From positions 1,021,327 to 1,026,519 of the forward strand of contig CP070682.1 in assembly GCA_020352595.1 (NCBI GenBank): a DNA stretch of 5,193 nucleotides, given 5' to 3'. Shown here in pieces: positions 1-5,193 of the stretch; within the stretch, counting starts at the first letter, position 1; every line of letters starts with the position of its first letter. The notes under the pieces are model-generated. The model had not been told where the DNA came from. It saw nothing but the letters and a program-made list of their open reading frames with translations, and ran no database searches. Origin of the DNA: a bacterium. GTDB taxonomy: Bacteria > BMS3Abin14. Both the position numbers and the translations under genes were made by a program.

Positions 1-2611
<2,611 letters not shown>

Positions 2612-2612
2612 G

Positions 2613-3734
2613 TCAGATGCGCATGGGCATGATGACCGCCAGATAGTCCTCCTCACCTTTGGGAGAGATGGTACAGGGGCTGAGTTCGTCCTTGAGCCCC
2701 ACCTGTATGGTCTCCGAGTCCATGGAGGTGAGGGTGTCGAGCATGTACCGTGCGTTGAAGGTGACCTCCATATCCTCGCCCGCGTATTTCATGGGCACCG
2801 TCTCCGTGGCCGTTCCCAGGTCGGGGTTGTTGATGTGTATGGTCAGGCTGCTGCCGCCGAAGGAAAATCGGATGGCTCTCGACCGCTCGGACGAGAGGAG
2901 CGAGACGCGCCTGATGGCATGGATCATGGCTTCCCGATCCACCTGTGCCGTGGGCCCCCCGCCCTCGGGGACAACCTGGCTGTAATTGGGGAACGACATG
3001 TCGATGAGCCGTGTCGTCAGGACCACGGAATCCCTGCGAAAGACCCCGTGCTGTTTCTGGAAGTCCACCTCCACCATCTCGTCGTCACCCTCCTCGAGCA
3101 GCCGCCTCACCTCGTTGAGGGACTTTCTGGGGATGACCACGCTCTCGCCGGGCCGGATGTTTCCCAGGGCCTGCTTTTCGACCATGGCCAGCCTGTGCCC
3201 GTCGGTGGCCACCAGCCTCAGGACTCCCTTCCCCTCCTTCTCCTCCATCTCGAAGAGTATCCCCGTGAGGTTGTATCTCGTCTCGTCCGTGGAGGCGGCG
3301 TAGATGGTCTTCTTGATCATGTCCCGGAAGTTGCCGGCGTTGAGGGTCAGGAAACCTCCCTCCTCGTAGGCGGGCAGGTTGGGGTAATCTTCGGCCGGCA
3401 GCCCCTTGAGCTCGAAGGAGGATGTGCCGCTGGTGATCTCCGACAGGTTGTTGTCCTTCACCTGCAGGGTGATCTTGGATTCCGGAGGCAGTTCCTTGAT
3501 GATCTCGAAAAGCTTTCGCGCCGAAAGGGTGATGGCTCCTTTTCCCTTGATGGAAGCCGCCACGAAGCCGCTGACACCCACCTCCATGTCCGTGGCGAGC
3601 ATCCGCAGCCGATCGCCCGTCCCGTCTATGAGAACGTTGCTCAGGATGGGAACCGTGTTTTTCCTCTCGACAATGTTCTGGACTCGGGACAACCCCTGAA
3701 GGAACTCTTCCCTGTTAACGGAAAAGGTCAGCAC
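2613..3734 (-). CDS. dnaN: DNA polymerase III sliding clamp, beta subunit
   Basis: The beta clamp is a ring-shaped homodimer that encircles DNA and tethers the replicative polymerase and other partners such as MutS and ligase. The predicted protein has 373 residues, normal for the family (about 366-380), made of three similar clamp domains (roughly 1-125, 130-250, 255-373). Family blocks seen: TVPILSNVLI near the N-terminus; LPAEDYPNLP (112-121); VATDGHRLAM (175-184), part of the partner-binding pocket; RLIDMSFPNY (242-251); INNPD (301-305); FNARYMLDTL (326-335); and C-terminal MPMRI (369-373), where MPMR is the clamp hallmark. I chose the GTG start at 3734 because AGGAGG lies seven bases upstream and the product then begins MLTFSVNREEF, matching family N-termini. 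The longer frame from a GTG at 3782 would add 16 atypical residues and place the ribosome site inside the gene. It is first of the dnaN-recF-gyrB run. Confidence 0.98.
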   Translation of the reverse strand: MLTFSVNREEFLQGLSRVQNIVERKNTVPILSNVLIDGTGDRLRMLATDMEVGVSGFVAASIKGKGAITLSARKLFEIIKELPPESKITLQVKDNNLSEITSGTSSFELKGLPAEDYPNLPAYEEGGFLTLNAGNFRDMIKKTIYAASTDETRYNLTGILFEMEEKEGKGVLRLVATDGHRLAMVEKQALGNIRPGESVVIPRKSLNEVRRLLEEGDDEMVEVDFQKQHGVFRRDSVVLTTRLIDMSFPNYSQVVPEGGGPTAQVDREAMIHAIRRVSLLSSERSRAIRFSFGGSSLTIHINNPDLGTATETVPMKYAGEDMEVTFNARYMLDTLTSMDSETIQVGLKDELSPCTISPKGEEDYLAVIMPMRI

Positions 3735-3741
3735 CTTCAAA

Positions 3742-3747
3742 CCTCCT
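3742..3747 (-). promoter_or_regulatory. Strong ribosome binding site for dnaN
   Basis: AGGAGG on the minus strand, a perfect Shine-Dalgarno core, lies seven bases before the GTG at 3734. An in-frame TTG at 3740 is only one base from the site and therefore too close. This placement fixes the dnaN start as GTG. Confidence 0.85.
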
Positions 3748-3883
3748 GTTGTGGGACAGCGTCCGCCGGGGAGCCGCCGCACCTGGATTTTCGTGGTTTA
3801 AAAAAGTCGTATGCCGGACGCACCAAGACCTTTTTCTGGCCTTGCTGGAGCCGAAAAATTTCCCCGGAAACATAAGGATAGAC

Positions 3884-3912
3884 CATATACTACACGAACG
3901 ACCTACCGTAAA
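3884..3912 (-). promoter_or_regulatory. Candidate sigma70-type promoter for dnaN-recF-gyrB
   Basis: On the minus strand a -35-like TTTACG (3912-3907) is separated by 17 bases from a -10-like TATATG (3889-3884). Each hexamer matches the consensus at four of six positions. Transcription would begin near 3877, leaving a leader of about 143 bases before dnaN. An alternative is a better -10 match, TATAAA at 4011-4006, but I see no good -35 partner for it. This is inference from pattern alone. Confidence 0.3.
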
Positions 3913-3927
3913 GCAACACTTAACGCT

Positions 3928-3950
3928 TGCCGACAACAGCGTTGTTGGCA
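3928..3950. repeat. Hyphenated inverted repeat, 10-bp arms, upstream of the dnaN promoter candidate
   Basis: TGCCGACAAC, a three-base AGC spacer, then GTTGTTGGCA: ten-base arms pair with one exception (G at 3932 opposite T at 3946). It lies about 16 bp upstream of the candidate -35 of dnaN and is not followed by a T run in either direction, so it does not look like an intrinsic terminator. Its size and near-perfect dyad suggest a dimeric regulator binding site or a structural element of the origin. The binding protein is unknown. Confidence 0.6.
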
Positions 3951-3987
3951 TCAGGGTCCCATGGTCCTGGGTGGTGTCTTCAGGAAC

Positions 3988-4021
3988 CTTCTGTTAGTGA
4001 TCTTATTTATAAGAACAGAAG
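3988..4021. repeat. AT-rich nested inverted repeat, candidate DNA-unwinding element
   Basis: Perfect eight-base arms CTTCTGTT (3988-3995) and AACAGAAG (4014-4021) flank an 18-base interior. The interior holds a second dyad, CTTAT-TT-ATAAG (4002-4013). The stretch 4001-4020 is the most AT-rich part of an otherwise GC-rich window. Together with the DnaA-box cluster about 80 bp away, this makes it the best candidate for the site where duplex opening begins. It could equally be an operator or a cruciform-prone element. The sequence shows the symmetry directly; the role is inferred. Confidence 0.5.
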
Positions 4022-4100
4022 CAGGATAAGAAGGTGCTGGGGATTGTCGGGAAAGGGACGCAAACCCCGGTATCGGCAGGAAAACAGGTGTTGAACGGGC

Positions 4101-4109
4101 TGTGGAAGA
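4101..4109 (-). promoter_or_regulatory. DnaA-box-like site, opposite orientation to the others
   Basis: TCTTCCACA on the minus strand differs from TTATCCACA at two positions. With one flanking base it forms CTGTGGAA (4100-4107), the exact inverted partner of TTCCACAG at 4132-4139, so it and the next box face each other across 24 bp. Confidence 0.45.
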
Positions 4110-4129
4110 GGCGGGGGAAAAGGTGCGGG

Positions 4130-4138
4130 TTTTCCACA
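4130..4138 (+). promoter_or_regulatory. DnaA box, best match in the window
   Basis: TTTTCCACA differs from the consensus TTATCCACA at one position and is a variant accepted by DnaA in other bacteria. It is the strongest site of the cluster and part of the direct repeat TTTCCACAG that recurs 16 bp further on. Confidence 0.65.
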
Positions 4139-4145
4139 GAGAGCC

Positions 4146-4154
4146 CTTTCCACA
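4146..4154 (+). promoter_or_regulatory. DnaA-box-like site
   Basis: CTTTCCACA differs from the consensus at two positions. It shares TTTCCACAG (4147-4155) exactly with the preceding box, 16 bp away in the same orientation. Confidence 0.5.
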
Positions 4155-4157
4155 GCG

Positions 4158-4166
4158 GTTTGCACA
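4158..4166 (+). promoter_or_regulatory. Weak DnaA-box-like site
   Basis: GTTTGCACA has three mismatches to the consensus. However, TTTGCACAG (4159-4167) matches the repeat TTTCCACAG of the two preceding boxes at eight of nine positions, in the same orientation and 12 bp downstream. It is plausible only because of this array. Confidence 0.3.
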
Positions 4167-4241
4167 GGGAATCCAACAGGGTTGTGAACATGCGGTGGGG
4201 ATTGCGAAAGAAGAAAGGATCGCCAGGGCACGGGGCGCTCG

Positions 4242-5193
4242 TCAGAGGTGGTTGTTCCCCTCCAGCTCCTTGATGAGCTGATCGAGGGTGCCCTGGAAGG
4301 AAGGGTCGCCCTTGGCGAGGTTCTCAACCTTCTGGACCGCGTGCAGGACGGTGGAGTGGTCCCTGCCCCCGAACTGCCGCCCGATCTCGGGAAGGGAAAG
4401 GCCCGTCAACTGTCTGGCGAGGAACATGGCCGTGTGGCGCGGAGCGATGAACACCTTGTTCTTCTTCTTGGATTTGAGGTCGGAGACCTTGATGTTGAAG
4501 TGGGAGGATATCTTCCTCTGGATGTCCTCGATGGTAATGGCTTTCTTCCTCTGCTCGAGGAAATTCTTGAGGGCCTCCTTGACGAGATCGATGCCGATGA
4601 CCTTGGTCTTGGAGAAGGCCGCGAAGGCAGTGACCCTCTGCAGGTAGCCTTCCAGTTCGCGGATGTTGGAGCCCGTGTTCTCGGCAAGGAAGAGGGCCAC
4701 CTCGTGTGACAGGACGATGCCGGACTGTTCGGACTTCTTGACCAGGATGGCGATCTTGGTCTCGAGATCGGGCGGCTGGATGTCCGCGATGAGCCCCCAC
4801 TCGAACCTGGACCTCAGACGCTCTTCCAGGTCCGGGATCTCTCGGGGAAACTTGTCGGAGGAAACAACGATCTGCTTGTGCGAATCAAAGAGGGAGTTGA
4901 AGGTGTGGAAGAACTCCTCCTGCGTCCGCTCCTTGCCGGCGATGAACTGGATGTCGTCGACCAGCAGGATATCCATGTTCCTGTAGGTCTCCCGGAACTG
5001 GGGCATCCTGTCGAACCGCAGGCTGTTGATAAGTTCGTTCATGAACCTCTCGGAGGACAGATAGCAGAGCCTTAGGTCCGGATTGCGCTCCTTGGCGAGG
5101 TTGCCGATGGAGTGCATGAGGTGCGTCTTTCCAAGGCCCACACCACCGTAGACGAAGAGGGGGTTGTAGGAGCGAGCCGGATTCTCGGCCACA
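4242..5193 (-). CDS. dnaA: Chromosomal replication initiator DnaA, 5'-truncated by the window edge
   Basis: DnaA is the AAA+ initiator that binds DnaA boxes at oriC as an ATP-bound filament, melts the AT-rich element and recruits the helicase; it also acts as a transcription factor. The last 316 codons are present, about 70% of a usual 440-470-residue protein. Domain I, the linker and the start of the AAA+ domain are outside. Residues counted from the first full in-frame codon (5192) are: Walker A GGVGLGKTH (16-24); Walker B ILLVDD (75-80); sensor I VVSSD (109-113); box VII ERLRSRF (124-130) with the arginine finger Arg129; sensor II NIRELEG (166-172); and C-terminal domain IV with PRHTAMFLAR and the helix-turn-helix signature GGRDHSTVLHA (265-275). 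The frame runs unbroken to a TGA at 4244-4242. The GTG at 5192 is an internal Val codon, not a start. No convincing terminator follows, so read-through toward dnaN is possible. Confidence 0.98.
   Translation of the reverse strand, partial: VAENPARSYNPLFVYGGVGLGKTHLMHSIGNLAKERNPDLRLCYLSSERFMNELINSLRFDRMPQFRETYRNMDILLVDDIQFIAGKERTQEEFFHTFNSLFDSHKQIVVSSDKFPREIPDLEERLRSRFEWGLIADIQPPDLETKIAILVKKSEQSGIVLSHEVALFLAENTGSNIRELEGYLQRVTAFAAFSKTKVIGIDLVKEALKNFLEQRKKAITIEDIQRKISSHFNIKVSDLKSKKKNKVFIAPRHTAMFLARQLTGLSLPEIGRQFGGRDHSTVLHAVQKVENLAKGDPSFQGTLDQLIKELEGNNHL

Larger units (their letters stand above)
3988..4167. other. oriC: Candidate chromosomal replication origin (oriC) in the dnaA-dnaN intergenic region
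   Basis: The 507-bp gap between dnaA and dnaN contains no credible gene. It holds DnaA-box-like nonamers clustered at 4101-4167 and an AT-rich nested dyad at 3988-4021. In many bacteria the origin lies next to dnaA, often between dnaA and dnaN, and consists of a DnaA-box cluster plus an AT-rich unwinding element. The boxes are relaxed (best match TTTTCCACA against TTATCCACA) and few, so part of the origin could lie upstream of dnaA, outside the window. The boundaries given are only the span of the visible elements. Confidence 0.65.

Noticed and set aside
2657..3782. Longer N-termini for dnaN (GTG at 3782) and recF (GTG at 2656)
   Set aside because: The added residues do not resemble either family. 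For dnaN the AGGAGG site would fall inside the gene; for recF the extension would overlap the end of dnaN.
3794..3820. Intrinsic terminator at the minus-strand TTTTTT near 3800
   Set aside because: No stable GC-rich stem precedes the T run; only three- or four-base pairings are possible.
3715..3951. Possible 78-codon minus-strand leader gene before dnaN
   Set aside because: It overlaps the dnaN start and ribosome site, begins upstream of the predicted transcription start, and has no family resemblance.
4039..4068. Imperfect inverted repeat GGGGATTG / CAAACCCC
   Set aside because: Eight-base arms with one mismatch and a 14-base loop in GC-rich DNA can easily arise by chance, and nothing nearby supports a role.
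4205..4241. Terminator directly after dnaA
   Set aside because: The best stem is CGCC/GGCG (4 bp) followed by a mixed CT tract, too weak to call.
4034..4273. Small plus-strand gene (79 codons) across the DnaA-box cluster
   Set aside because: It runs into the 3' end of dnaA in antisense, and its body is the origin repeat region.

Overview
The window is a bacterial chromosomal replication-origin neighbourhood. Four genes lie on the minus strand. In transcription order, from high to low coordinates, they are dnaA (missing its 5' end), an intergenic stretch of about 507 bp, dnaN, recF and gyrB (missing its 3' end). The products identify themselves by family motifs. dnaA has the AAA+ Walker boxes and the GGRDHSTVLHA DNA-binding signature. 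dnaN ends in MPMRI. recF has GRNGQGKTN, the FGSQGQKR signature and [11 protein letters not shown]. gyrB has the GHKL ATPase motifs and runs off the window exactly at the TOPRIM motif EGDSAGGSA.

Layout by region: 1-1380, gyrB (start codon TTG); 1381-1423, a 43-bp gap with the gyrB ribosome binding site and no terminator; 1424-2611, recF; a 1-bp gap; 2613-3734, dnaN (start codon GTG); 3735-4241, the non-coding dnaA-dnaN intergenic region; 4242-5193, dnaA. The intergenic region holds a cluster of DnaA-box-like TTTCCACAG repeats (4101-4167), an AT-rich nested inverted repeat (3988-4021), a second inverted repeat (3928-3950) and a plausible dnaN promoter (about 3884-3912). I read it as a candidate oriC with the dnaN promoter beside it.

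The genes form the classical initiation and elongation set. DnaA melts the origin, the DnaN clamp tethers the polymerase, RecF links gapped DNA to RecA loading, and GyrB with GyrA removes the positive supercoils ahead of the forks. dnaN-recF-gyrB are tightly packed on one strand and look like one operon.

The organism is a bacterium with GC-rich, strongly biased codon use, which is why long meaningless open frames occur antisense to the real genes. The gene order and DnaA style fit the Desulfobacterota/Geobacter-like, Acidobacteriota, Nitrospirota or NC10 range, but I cannot fix the phylum from these sequences by eye. I see no mobile element, CRISPR, tRNA or rRNA, and no new multi-gene system. 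The parts least explained by known genes are the inverted repeats and box arrangement in the intergenic region, and a basic N-terminal extension on GyrB.
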